In this document: piece by piece, positions 20,644-31,759 of the stretch | Numbering within the stretch: the stretch's first letter is position 1 | Layout of the letters: every line of letters begins with the position of its first letter | From: Colocasia esculenta | Taxonomy: Eukaryota > Streptophyta > Magnoliopsida > Alismatales > Araceae | DNA length: 64,000 nucleotides | Assembly (NCBI GenBank): GCA_014218235.1 | Contig: CM024753.1 | Span: 178,598,348-178,662,347 of the forward strand | Direction: 5' to 3' | Position numbers and translations under genes: made by a program | The notes under the pieces: model-generated | What the model saw: the letters and a program-made list of their open reading frames with translations, nothing else | What the model was told of the DNA's origin: nothing | The model's database searches: none

Positions 20644-23600
20644 ATGTCGTCAGGTAACCCACTCCGTGGCATACTGGATGCCAACAGATTGACAGGCCCG
20701 AACTACTCGGATTGGCTCAGAAACCTGAAGATTGTCCTCAGGTCTGAGCGCATTGCCTATGTCCTGGAGGGTGAGATCCCAGCTGAACCACCCCTTGATG
20801 CACCTGAAGGGGAAACGCTTGAGTTTGCGAAGTGGAAGGAGGATTCCACTCTGGCCCAATGCTACATGCTTGCCTCAATGAGCAATGAGTTGCAAAGGCA
20901 GCATGAGAACATGGATGCTAGATCCATCATGCAGCACTTGCAAGAGCTCTTTGAAGAGCAGAGCAGGGTGGAGAGATATGAGATATCCAAGGCCCTGTTC
21001 AGAGCTCGCATGGCAGAGGGGTCTTCAGTACAGACTCATGTGCTGAAGATGATAGAGTGGATTGAGAGGCTCGAGGGGCTTGGTTTTCCTCTTGACAAGG
21101 AACTAAGCACGGACCTCATTCTCCAGTCACTTCCAGATTCATATTCCCAGTTCATTGTGAACTTCACAATGAACAAGATTGAGGTGAGTTTAGCTGAGAT
21201 GCTCAACATGCTAAAGACTGCTGAGGGCAACCTTAAGAAGGAAAAGCCCACTGTTCTCATGGTTGGAAAGTCCAACAAGAAGAGGAGAGCAGGGCAAGCC
21301 TTTAAGAAAGGCAATGCAAAGAAGCAGTCTAAGCAGAAACAAAAGAAGGACATAAGCAAAGGAGAAGAAAAGGGCGAGTGCTTCCACTGCAAGAAAAAGG
21401 GGCACTGGAAAAGAAATTGCAAGGACTATCTTGCAATGAAGGCTCAGGAGAAGCAGAAGCTTGGCGAAGCTTCAGGTATCTATATGATAGATCTTCACTT
21501 GTCTATTAGAGATTCTACATCTTGGGTTTTAGACACTGGATGTGCTTCTCATATCTGCAATGATGTGCAGGTGCTGACAAGTAGAAGGAAGCTGAGCAAG
21601 GGCGAGGTGAACTTGAGGCTTGGAAACGGCACAAGTGTTGGTGCACACACTGTGGGGACAGTGAAGCTCAAGTTACCTTCTGGAGATTTGCTTTTATTAG
21701 ATGATTGCTACTATGTGCCTAGTATCATTAAGAACATTATTTCTGTTTCTTGTTTAGACAGAATTGGATACATGTTTACCATTGAGAACAATAGTTGTTC
21801 AGTTTATTTGAGAAATAAACTAGTTGCTTTAGCAAGTTTGGTGAATGGTTTGTATCTGCTTGATGTCTCTTATGAAAATCTCCATGTTGATGTTTCTCCT
21901 AAGAGAAGTAAGAATAGTGTGAACACTGCCTACTTATGGCATTGTAGGCTTGGTCACATTGGCGAGAATAGGCTTCAAAAGTTGCATAAGAATGGATACT
22001 TAGATCCATTTGATTATGAATCATATGCAACTTGTGAATCCTGTTTAATGGGTAAGTTGACCAAATCTCCATTTAGTGGACATGGAGATAGGGCCAAGGA
22101 CATATTGGAACTAATACATTCGGATGTATGTGGTCCAATGTCTACCCAAGCCAAGGGTGGCTACTCATACTTCATTACATTCACGGATGACTACTCAAGG
22201 TTCGGATTTGTTTACTTAATGAAGTACAAATCTGAAGCCTTTGGGAAATTCCAAGAATTTAAGAATGAAGTTGAGAAACAAACTGGAAAGAGTATTAAAA
22301 TCCTACGGTCAGACCGAGGAGGTGAATACTTAAGTACAGAGTTCACACAATTCTTAAAGGACAATGGTATCCTTTCTCAATGGACTCCTCCCTATACACC
22401 ACAGATGAATGGTGTATCGGAAAGGAGAAATCGTACCTTGTTGGACATGGTGCGATCCATGATGAGCCGTTCACAGTTACCAGTTTCCTTATGGGGATAT
22501 GCGCTAGAGTCAGCGGCATATCTGCTGAACAGGGTTCCCAGTAAATCTGTGTCTTCCACTCCATATGAGATATGGAAGGGTAGAAAGCCTGATTTTAAAC
22601 ATGTTAAAATCTGGGGCTGTCCTGCCCACGTGAGGAGACATGACCCAGATAAACTGGAATCCAGAACCGATAAGTGCAGGTTTGTTGGATACCCAAAAGA
22701 AACGTTTGGGTACTACTTTTACCATCCTGGTGAACAAAGAGTGTTTGTCGCCAGGAGAGCTGTCTTCTTGGAAGAGGAGTACCTTACCCAAGAGGACAGT
22801 GGGAGTAAAGTAGATCTAGAAGAGGTTCTAGATCCACAAATTGTGCAAAGTCCACCAGGTGAAACATCGGTTCCGGAACCTGTTCAGGAATATACACACA
22901 TTCAGCGTAGGTCTGGTAGAGTACCTAGACAGCCTGAAAGATATGTTGGACATATCAGTGAAGGCATGTCTTATGATGAGGATGATGATCCAAAGACCTA
23001 CCAAGAGGCTGTTGATTGTCCTCAGTCAGGGAAATGGCGAGATGCCATGAATTCTGAGATGCAGTCCATGTACACCAACCAAGTTTGGAACTTGGTAGAC
23101 TTGCCCGAAGGTATTGTACCTATTGGGTGCAAGTGGATCTTTAAGAGAAAGATCGGTGCAGATGGACAGATCGACACTTATAAGGCAAGGTTGGTGGCAA
23201 AGGGGTATCGTCAAAGGCAAGGAATTGACTATGACGAAACTTTCTCACCAGTTGCTATGATAAAGTCGATCAGAATTCTTCTTGCCATTGCTGCATACTT
23301 TGATTACGAGATCTGGCAGATGGATGTAAAAACCGCTTTCCTTAATGGAAACATTGAGGAGGAAGTGTATATGATACAACCTGAGGGTTTTACATCCAAA
23401 GAGTGTCCAGACAAAGTATGCAAGCTTCAAAGATCCATCTATGGATTGAAGCAAGCTTCTCGTAGTTGGAACATAAGGTTTGATGAGGCTATCAAATCTT
23501 ATGACTTCATTAAGAATGAAGATGAACCATGTGTGTATAAGAAAATCAGTGGGAGTGCTATCACTTTTCTCGTACTTTACGTTGATGACATCTTACTCAT

Positions 23601-24075
23601 TGGGAATGATGTAGGGATGCTATCATCAGTAAAGGTTTGGTTGTCAAAGAACTTCTCCATGAAGGATTTGGGAGAAGCATCCTACGTATTGGGAATACGT
23701 ATCTATAGAGATAGATCTAAGAGGATGCTTGGCTTGACCCAATCCATGTACATAGATACCATTGTCAAAAGGTTTGGCATGGAAAATTCCAAGAGAGGTC
23801 TCATACCTATGAGACATGGGATTATTCTCTCTAAGGAGCAGTCTCCTAAGACTCCTGAAGAGAGGGCAGCCATGGATAGAGTCCCCTATGCCTCGGCTAT
23901 AGGGTCTATCATGTATGCCATGCTATGTACAAGGCCTGATGTGGCATTTGCTCTAAGTGTTACGAGCAGATATCAGGCAAATCCAGGTGAAACACACTGG
24001 ATGGCTGTGAAATGTATCCTTAAGTACTTGAGAAGGACTAAGGATATATTTCTGGTTATGGAGGAGGGGACTTGA
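20644..24075 (+). CDS. Copia Gag-Pol polyprotein (1143 codons, up to a frameshift in RNase H)
   Basis: This is the retrotransposon polyprotein. Gag fills about residues 1-240 and ends in a CCHC knuckle (C246, C249, H254, C259) that binds element RNA. The aspartic protease has DTG at D297. Integrase has an HHCC region (LWHCRLGH ... CESCLMGK) and the DDE triad D494, D557, E593, with exactly 35 residues between the last two. RT shows KARLVAKGYRQRQGIDY, WQMDVKTAFLNG and the catalytic YVDD at 979-982. The frame runs into a TGA at 24073 shortly after RT because one base appears to be missing near 24056-24062; the rest continues in the next frame. All catalytic residues seen are intact. The tRNA-Met PBS and domain order fit Ty1/copia; I do not assign a clade. 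Confidence 0.96.
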   Translation: MSSGNPLRGILDANRLTGPNYSDWLRNLKIVLRSERIAYVLEGEIPAEPPLDAPEGETLEFAKWKEDSTLAQCYMLASMSNELQRQHENMDARSIMQHLQELFEEQSRVERYEISKALFRARMAEGSSVQTHVLKMIEWIERLEGLGFPLDKELSTDLILQSLPDSYSQFIVNFTMNKIEVSLAEMLNMLKTAEGNLKKEKPTVLMVGKSNKKRRAGQAFKKGNAKKQSKQKQKKDISKGEEKGECFHCKKKGHWKRNCKDYLAMKAQEKQKLGEASGIYMIDLHLSIRDSTSWVLDTGCASHICNDVQVLTSRRKLSKGEVNLRLGNGTSVGAHTVGTVKLKLPSGDLLLLDDCYYVPSIIKNIISVSCLDRIGYMFTIENNSCSVYLRNKLVALASLVNGLYLLDVSYENLHVDVSPKRSKNSVNTAYLWHCRLGHIGENRLQKLHKNGYLDPFDYESYATCESCLMGKLTKSPFSGHGDRAKDILELIHSDVCGPMSTQAKGGYSYFITFTDDYSRFGFVYLMKYKSEAFGKFQEFKNEVEKQTGKSIKILRSDRGGEYLSTEFTQFLKDNGILSQWTPPYTPQMNGVSERRNRTLLDMVRSMMSRSQLPVSLWGYALESAAYLLNRVPSKSVSSTPYEIWKGRKPDFKHVKIWGCPAHVRRHDPDKLESRTDKCRFVGYPKETFGYYFYHPGEQRVFVARRAVFLEEEYLTQEDSGSKVDLEEVLDPQIVQSPPGETSVPEPVQEYTHIQRRSGRVPRQPERYVGHISEGMSYDEDDDPKTYQEAVDCPQSGKWRDAMNSEMQSMYTNQVWNLVDLPEGIVPIGCKWIFKRKIGADGQIDTYKARLVAKGYRQRQGIDYDETFSPVAMIKSIRILLAIAAYFDYEIWQMDVKTAFLNGNIEEEVYMIQPEGFTSKECPDKVCKLQRSIYGLKQASRSWNIRFDEAIKSYDFIKNEDEPCVYKKISGSAITFLVLYVDDILLIGNDVGMLSSVKVWLSKNFSMKDLGEASYVLGIRIYRDRSKRMLGLTQSMYIDTIVKRFGMENSKRGLIPMRHGIILSKEQSPKTPEERAAMDRVPYASAIGSIMYAMLCTRPDVAFALSVTSRYQANPGETHWMAVKCILKYLRRTKDIFLVMEEGT

Positions 24076-24563
24076 AACTTCGGGCATATACTGACTCGAG
24101 TTTCCAGTCAGACCCAGATGATAGCAAGTCTACATCTGGGTTTGTGTTCACTTTGAACGGGGGTGCAGTGAGCTGGAAGAGTTCCAAGCAAGAAACCACT
24201 GCAGACTCGACGACAGAAGCTGAGTACATTGCTGCAGCTGAAGCCGCCAAGGAGGCAGTGTGGATGAAGAAGTTCATCACCGACCTTGGTGTGGTGCCAG
24301 GTGACTCTGATCCAATCCCATTGCTGTGTGACAACAATGGGGCCATTGCGCAAGCGAAAGAGCCGCGGTCTCATCAGAAGTCGAAGCACATTCTGAGGCG
24401 ATTTCACCTGATCAGGGAGATAATCACTAGAGGAGATGTACTGGTGGAAAGAGTTCCTTCAGTCGACAACATTGCAGATCCATTGACGAAGCCTCTGTCT
24501 CAAATTGTGTTTGAGCGCCACCTAGAGTCTATGGGTTTAAGACATAAAGGTGATTGGCTTTAG
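24056..24563 (+). pseudogene. Copia RNase H, continuation after a one-base frameshift
   Basis: This frame carries the RNase H domain: AYTDSSFQSD, STSGFVF, SWKSSKQETTADSTTEAEY, LLCDNNGAI, SKHILRRFHLIRE and a C-terminal NIADPLTKPL. It ends at a TAG four codons before the polypurine tract. The overlap with the previous frame lies where a single-base deletion best explains the shift. No known programmed-frameshift signal is obvious, so I read it as a recent inactivating mutation or a sequencing error. Confidence 0.9.
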
Positions 24564-24566
24564 TCC

Positions 24567-24577
24567 AAGTGGGAGAT
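24567..24577 (+). other. Polypurine tract of the young copia element
   Basis: AAGTGGGAGAT directly precedes the 3' LTR and primes plus-strand DNA synthesis in such elements. Confidence 0.85.
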
Positions 24578-26079
24578 TGTTAGTTATGGGTGTCCTCAAG
24601 CCAATCATAACTTGTACAATCTTGTTCTTTGATAATAATAATAAGGCTTTTATATTCATTATGTGTAATTCGTTTATCGTTTCATTATGAAGTCCATGAA
24701 TATACGCAATGGATATTAATTATGATGAGATCATAACAATGAGATTAATATCCTTTAAACGTATATTCTTAATTGTTCCTAGTCGGAGGATATTCGAGAA
24801 GGACATCGAATATCCGGTTAGACTAGTACAGGTTGCACCTGCTCATATGATGAGGGTGACTGGTCTCATAGTCACTTGTGTGGAGACACTAAGGTGAATC
24901 TGTAGGTGCTCATTGGAGAATGAGTTCACTGAACTGATCCGTTATGAATCGCTGGATGGTAATGTTACCTAACTGTCAACCAGCTAGATTCATTGTCACA
25001 GTGGCGTGATTGGTCCTTAGACCTGAGACACCAAGGACACCTTGTTGGTGGACTTCTGGGTTTTGACCTTGACTTATAGATCTCTAGCCATGAGGTCTTA
25101 ATCAGTTAAGTGATCGGATCTAGCGGAATACCTTCGAAGGTGATTGTGTGGTCAATATGGGATCGCTCGCTCTCGGTAATAGGAGAGTGAATGCTCTACG
25201 GAAGGATGCCTGATAGTCCCTGGCCAGGGCAAGACTACTTATCAGAAAAGGAGTTTTCTGATATTGTTATGCGGCATCTAAACCAAGTGAGTACACACAT
25301 TAGGGTTTGACAGTTGACCATACCCTAAGTGCACTCGGGAGCATTGTACGAGCGAAGGATTAAGTCACGTGGTAACTGATGATACAAAAGGTTCCTTGAA
25401 TGGGTTGCTGAACCCCAATGCTTTCCAGGATCAAGTGGTGTTGCTTGGCACCCAACTTGATTGGAAGCCCGGTCAATTATCGTGAGACGATAATTGATTG
25501 TGTAATTAATTAATATGAGATGTTAATTAATTACCATAAGTCAATAAAGAGTTATTGAGCTTAATGGGCTGAAAACTGGACTAGCAGTTGGGCCTAGAGG
25601 GTCACACGCATAAGAGTTCCGAGCAGACTGGGCAAGGTGTTCTTTATAGACAATGACTGGGTTTTTGTGAAAAACCGCGGTGTCTATAAATATACGCTGA
25701 GAGTTAAACCCTGGGCCAAGCTCCAGGCTTAACCCTGGCCGCCCCCTCCTCTCTCTCTCCCAGGGCGCCCCCCCATCCTCTCTCTCCTCTCTCCTGCACA
25801 TGGTGGAGCTGAGATCCGGGAGACGCGTGGAGAACGAGGAGATCCCGTCTGCGTCCGGAGCTCGCGTGGATACGTCTAGAGGCCGGACACTTGAACGGCT
25901 TGAAGCACCGGCGCCTCCTGCGCCACCTCCTCCCCGGATTCGGGAGTTACGCAACCCCGCAAAGGTAAAGATGAGATCTGCCTGTGCGTGGTTTCTCTGT
26001 TTTTGTTCGATCCGACCACCAGCAACGATATCTACCTGAGGGATTCGCATTTCCGCTGCGCTCTATACGAAACCTTACA
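24578..26079 (+). repeat. 3' LTR of the young copia element
   Basis: It matches 16982-18483 at about 99%. It repeats the TATA box (25685-25692), the 55-codon frame (25800-25964) and the splice donor at 25965. Confidence 0.97.
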
Positions 26080-26084
26080 GATAT

Positions 26085-29073
26085 ATCCTATGATACATGG
26101 TTCAAATATTTATCATATCATTGCACAATTTTTACCAATTTAAAACATACGGTTATGTACAAGATAATAAACACTCCTAGCATGGTATCTAACTAATTTC
26201 TCATGCAATTATCATTTTATCACTCATTTAACTTGCTTTTTAATGTAAAATTTTCATACTCTTTTGACACTTGCTTGCTGTTTTAATGTAAAATTTTCAT
26301 ACTCTTTTGACACTTGCACATGCATTTTAATAAACAACATAACATGATACTAAACTTTCTATCATAATCATATTAATACATGTATGACGTGAACATATGC
26401 ACTCTTATACACCTAACATGTAGCATGATTTACCAATCTAAACATTATCCATATTATGATAAATCTCCACCAACTAAAGCATGGAATTAAGCACAAAATA
26501 AATAGCAACCTAGCATGATTTCTAGTCATATCTCACATGCACTTTTCTTATTTATTTACGCACTTCAATTGTTGTTTTAATATAATTAAATAATAATTTC
26601 ACATGATGACACATTTTATTAACCATGCCTTATAAGTTTAAAATAGATTCAAGTTGGTTGGCTACTATTTACAATTTAAGCATGGAACTATGTACTAAGT
26701 GAATAGTAAATCTATCATGGAACTTAGACATTATTTCATGTATTTATCACAATCGTAATCTCACTTTGCTTGCTGTTTTGACATGAATTAATCACAATTA
26801 CATGGATTTACACTTATTCACATGCCATCTTATTCATTTAACAATTCCACTTGTTCATCTTTCTCATTACATAATTTACATGTTTACTTACACATATTCA
26901 TATACACTACCACATGGAAGTTATTCAACTATACAACATGATATTGAACATGACATTTCATTTATGATAATAACGCACGAATGACATGAATATATATACA
27001 TGCATTATTACATGGGTTTTCACATGCAATTGTACTCTCATTATCATTTACTCTCCCTTAGATATCATTTCACACTCCTTCCATTTCATTTACTCTTGCA
27101 CTCACATTTATCACATATCACAACAATTGCACTTACCACGTGCCACATTCACTTATCACTTTGCACTTTATTCACATTTAATCTTTTAAGTTGCCGTGAC
27201 ACATAGTCCTAACTACCATCTAGAGGAAAAACACTCACTTTAGCACTTAGTGCTTATCACATAGCACTTAGCACTTCACTTGCACATATTTGTCACCCGG
27301 GCAAGCTAGTGACAAATCTAGGTAACTGCGCAGAATCGGGAGAAGCCCTCTCCACCCTAATCAGTGGTACTTGTCCACCTCCAAGATTTCATCCTAATGC
27401 CCTTAGGATATATTTCACAACGTTGAGCCTTCCATTGGGACTTTTCTATGGTACAACTCTCAGACCCCTATGGTAGCAGTGTCAAACTCGGCCAAATTTT
27501 ACATTAATCACATTATCATACTTCGTCACATTTTTCTCACGCTTATATACACACTTTAATCACTTTTTACGTACACTTTACATAACAATTACCTTTCAAT
27601 TTACAGAATTTACTCTTACTGTTTAATAATGATAAACAACTTAAAACAAGATATTAGCATGTTGTTAATCCTTAATTTACACATAATTAAACCCAGCATG
27701 CTCAATATGGTCATTTTCTCATTTAAAATCATAACAGTGCCTGATGTCATTAAAACAGCATGAAAATTTTCTAACAGATTTCAAACAGTAAATATGTCAC
27801 ATGCTCAATTTTACAGATTTTTTTTTCCGAACAGTAAATATATTTATAATAATTAAAACCAATTATAGGTACCTTCGTCACTAAATTCCCTTAAGTTGAA
27901 ATTACAGTATAATAACTAAACCTAACATTGCTAATACTTAAAGACGGTCATTACATGATTGCAGAAAAATTATGAAACCATAACTCACAACAGATTTATT
28001 TACACAGATTAAACAAGGTCTTATTATGCTCATAATTCAATTTCCAGAATTTTAATAATTAACACAAATTGTGAAAATTTAGTACAACCTCATGATGTGA
28101 CCTAATGACTGACCTTGACCACAGACAATTTTTACAGCATGCATATTCATCCAGAAGTCAAAATAATACAGTTTAAAGATCAAACAGTGCACTTTTAAAA
28201 CTCTGAAGAACTTAACTACATAGGATGTGGTCGCCAACTGTAAATGGCACACTCTGGTGCCACCAGCAAAAGTCTTGGCGGTACAGGATGTGGCCGCCAA
28301 CCTCCTACCAGTACACCATGCAGACTACACACCAAAACAAGGGGAATTTGGAGGTTCCAGGACATGAAGAAAAATCCAAAAAAATACTAGGACCTAAGGG
28401 GACATGTGTAGGATTGACATCCATAGGTTACTTGCCTCCAAATAAATCCGAGAAGATCAAATCTTGTTGGTGAAGCCCTCCTCGGCCAAGCCAAGAGGGT
28501 GCTCAAAAACTCTTCAAATCTGATTCTCCTGTTGATGTGGGTTGATCCTCGGAGTTGGAGATGCTTCCTCGATGGTTGGACTATCCTTCAGTCGGTGTAG
28601 ACCTCCAGGAAACTCCTCTAGTCGCCGGATCGAAGTCGTCAAAGAATAGCTTTTCTCCACAGGAACCCTAGCTTCTCCAATGACCCCAAAAGACTTGGCG
28701 CGGCCAGAAAAGAGTGTTTTTATAAGGCTGGGCAGGTTGGGTACGCACTAGGGTAGGTTTCCTACGGTTTTGGATGGGTTTCCTAAACTGGAACCGGGCA
28801 AAACGCGAGCGTTACCAAATCTGAAATCGTCACACTGCAGGGAACTTGGCGTCAACATCTGGTGCCGCCAACATGGGGTTGGCGTCCACCCAGGGTGCCA
28901 CCCACAGAGGGGTTAGCTCCCATCGATCTGGATGCCAACCCTGGCCTGGCAGTCAGCAGCACAGTGTCCTGCCGCCAACTGGGTATTTCGGCTAGAATTG
29001 AGATAAGCATTAAAACAAACACACAACTGTAGCATAACCAGTTTAATGGGGACTGAAATAGGTAGATATCATA

Positions 29074-29142
<69 letters not shown>

Positions 29143-30069
29143 TGCTTACACCATTTAGATACATGCACTATGCACCTTATTATTTAAGCATCATACACAT
29201 CATAACAATTTATCATGCCTAGACTTAGATAAATATCAATTGAACAAGATTAACATATGCCTGTATACATATACACATCATAGTCACCTACAATATGCAT
29301 GGAATGATTAAATATAACATATACATCGATAGTAAGATAATGCATGCACACTTAAAGATATACATGTACGAAAAATAACTCACATGCAATTATAAGGTAT
29401 ATAATAATACTTACCTATCATATGCACAATATTATTTAAGTACCGTATATACTATAGACAACTTAATGTGTATAGAATTATTTAGATATCACGTGTATAA
29501 GATAACATACATATATATATATATTACAACATATATTTACACACAATATCCATGGGATAAATAGTATAATATGCACTTCAATAGTTAGATAGTATACGCA
29601 CGGTATTATTAAGATGCAATATACAATAAGTTAAATAAGAATAATCTATACGACAATAATTAATTTGCACACGCACACTTGAATTGACATATATATACAC
29701 ATCTACACAATATAGTTATATATATTGTACATGAAATAAGTAAATACAATATGTACTTCCATAAATAGATTCAACATGCACCTATATACACATTACATGC
29801 AATAAAATTAACTCATATATACCTATAAGATGTATAGAAAAATTCACATATTTGCATGCACAACATTACTTAAATATACTATGCATAGTATTTAAATAAG
29901 TACTTTATGTACAAATTAGTTATTTACCTATACCCATAGAAAATAATATAGATACATGCGTATACACATGAACAATTTAATAATTTAATATGCAAAATTT
30001 TAATATACACGCTTTATGCATAACGAGAAAACGCACAATATAAAATGACGGAAAATTCGGGGTCTCACA
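26085..30069 (-). repeat. Main part of the minus-strand gypsy 3' LTR
   Basis: On the minus strand it starts TGTGAGACCCCG at 30069, right after a polypurine tract. A TATA-like TTATAAAAA lies near 28718. A GC-type splice donor context GAG|GCAAGT near 28437 matches one in the plus-strand relative at 60233. AT-rich throughout, with no ORF of interest. The stretch 29010-30000 is very AT-rich, with many ATGCAC/TATAC repeats. Confidence 0.75.
29079..29140. repeat. (AT)31 microsatellite
   Basis: A 62-bp uninterrupted AT repeat inside the gypsy LTR. Confidence 0.95.
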
Positions 30070-30510
30070 CTCTCCCCCCTAGAAAAAGATCTTCGTCCTC
30101 GAAGATCAAATCAAGTACCTGTGGTGACGTCGTCGATGCCATCTCCGGAAATAAAATGTAATCCTCATTTTCCTTGGCTAGAGCATCTCGTGGAACGAGC
30201 TCTTTCAAATTCGGACACTCTTTAATTCGATGATCCTTACTGCCACACTTTAGCATCTTCCTTCCTTCAACCAGCACACATATCCGCTGTGACGTTTACT
30301 GCATCGCTCGCACTCGGGCTCCTCTCTCTGGTGCGAATCCACCCTACTCTTTTTCTTGCTTACTACTCTAAGAGTCTCTTCTAGAGTGTCGGGGTCAGAT
30401 TCCAAAAGTCTAGCTCTTAGTGATGGTCTGAGCTTTATTATGAACTTTCTCACTTGATGTCTCTGCCCAAAATCCTTAGCCCGAGCACTCATCTTACTAT
30501 GACTCGTCAT
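30065..30510 (-). pseudogene. Gypsy gag remnant joined to the end of pol
   Basis: An ATG at 30510 lies three bases after a TTTTGCAG acceptor-like site. It opens a short Gag with zinc-knuckle cysteines (CERC...C and, after a frameshift near 30260, CGSKDHRIKEC). The frame then reads straight into the last codons of pol (LDLIFEDEDLF, the FEDE end typical before a chromovirus polypurine tract). Capsid, protease, RT and integrase are deleted. The tract CTAGGGGGGAGAG adjoins the LTR at 30070. Confidence 0.7.
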
Positions 30511-30696
30511 TGCCTGCAAAATAATTAATCTAGTTAGAATCTAAGTTACTAAATCCTATCTATTTTTATTAACTATCTTTAGATCCTTATTATTACTTTC
30601 TACATATATGGACAAATTTCAATAAAGAATTTGCAATCTTGTGAAGATGATGGTTTATCCATGTACAATCTCAACCTTGGTCTCTGAAACCATCTC
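30511..30696 (-). other. Leader and degraded primer-binding site of the minus-strand gypsy
   Basis: At 30680-30692 the minus strand reads GGTTTCAGAGACC, a mutated TGGTATCAGAGCC. The leader matches 62341-62490 of the plus-strand relative and holds the unoccupied site of the PIF-like insertion found there. Confidence 0.7.
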
Positions 30697-31229
30697 TGTA
30701 ACGACCCTCTTCATACCGGTACGATTATACCAATCCTCATCGGTACAAAGAGCGCCATCACAGTGGAATAATAATCCAACACTAGACGATAGGTTGATAT
30801 GTATATGAATACAATTGAGTACAGCGGAAATAAAATAAATAACTCAACTTCATTCCATCATCATCACACATTCCACAGTATATATAGTAAAAGAAAGTGA
30901 CAGAGTCCACATTATTACAACTTTAAAAGAACCACATTGTCTATGACATTGTCCATATGACGACATTATTCATACTATGAAGTAAAATAACTACTAAAAG
31001 GTCTCCACAATTATTACTCCTCGATTCTGGTGTCGACCTTCACTACACTCTCCTCAAGTACGGAACCACCTGTCACACATGTACGCCGAAGCAAGAATGA
31101 GTCTAAAAGACCTAGCAAGTAATCTAAAGTATCAACCTTACACATATCACATACACACTAAGCTACTAACAATAAGGAACACATGCTATCATTCTGACCA
31201 TAACAATTTATATGGCACATGCTTCTTAT
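30697..31229 (-). repeat. Truncated 5' LTR of the minus-strand gypsy
   Basis: It starts, in plus orientation, TGTAACGACCCTC at 30697 and matches 61900-62335 reversed. At 31229 it joins Sirevirus gag abruptly, so its outer part is gone. Confidence 0.75.
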
Positions 31230-31695
31230 AAGTTTTCCCTAGTCCAGCCAACCCATTTGTAATATCAGTGAATCGACTAAACATTTGAGTTATGGACTCA
31301 CCTGATTGCATCTGAAATCTCTCATATTGTGTAACAAGAATGTCAATTCTTGTCTCCTTCACCTTGTCTGTGCCTTCATAAGTAATTTTGAGCTTTTCCC
31401 ACATTTCAATTGTGGATTTGCAGGCTGACACTCTATTGAACTCCTTCTTGCTGAGGGCACACCATAGAATGCTTTTAGCCTTACAGTTCAAGGAAATCTT
31501 TCTCCTATCATCATCTGTCCACTGAGCCTTCTCATTTGTGACTAGGAGATCGCCTTCTTCTACTATGGACCAAATTTGATAATCGAAACCTTGCAGGAAA
31601 TACTCCATCCTGGTCTTTCAATAAGCATAATCTTCACCATCGAAGAGAGGGGGTCGGTTGACAGACTGACCTTCAATGTTACCTTGGGCTGCCAT
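31229..31695 (-). pseudogene. Truncated Sirevirus gag
   Basis: An ATG at 31695 starts MAAQ, followed by a Gag almost identical to that of Sirevirus A (42158 onward): NRPPLFDGEDY, MEYFLQG, DYQIWSIVEEGDLL. A TGA at 31618-31620 replaces a Trp found in the other copy. The frame ends in gypsy LTR sequence after GLGKTY, so the rest of the element was lost at this junction. Confidence 0.85.
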
Positions 31696-31748
31696 GGATC
31701 TTTACTCTTCAGATCGTTGGATCTTCTTCTTTGTCGAAGAGACTCGCT

Positions 31749-31759
31749 CTGATACCACT
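31749..31759 (-). other. Primer-binding site of the truncated Sirevirus
   Basis: On the minus strand this reads TGGTATCAGAG two bases or fewer from the LTR that ends at 31760. Confidence 0.8.

Larger units (their letters stand above)
16982..26079 (+). mobile_element. Young Ty1/copia LTR retrotransposon (9098 bp)
   Basis: The LTRs are 16982-18483 and 24578-26079, both 1502 bp. They differ at about 11 positions, including two compensating single-base indels, so they are about 99% identical and the insertion is recent. The target duplication is GATAT at 16977-16981 and 26080-26084. A tRNA-Met primer site and a polypurine tract adjoin the LTRs. One polyprotein in Gag, protease, integrase, RT, RNase H order (copia order) is open except for one frameshift. 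The internal leader is unusually long at 2.16 kb. The element sits inside an older gypsy LTR. Confidence 0.97.
16738..31229 (-). mobile_element. Rearranged minus-strand Ty3/gypsy element, split by a copia insertion
   Basis: The parts, read on the minus strand, are a truncated 5' LTR (31229-30697), a very short internal region (30696-30070) and a long 3' LTR (30069-26085, continued at 16976-16738). The two LTR parts share 16738-16880 and 31085-31229 almost word for word. The same LTR family recurs on the plus strand at 59443-62335, with matching blocks such as 27290-27480 against 61190-61370. Gag joins directly to the last codons of pol, so nearly all of pol is lost. Both outer LTR ends are broken. 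Confidence 0.75.

Noticed and set aside
24056..24090. Programmed ribosomal frameshift in the copia polyprotein
   Set aside because: No known slippery heptamer with downstream structure is visible, and other plant copia polyproteins are read in one frame at this place.
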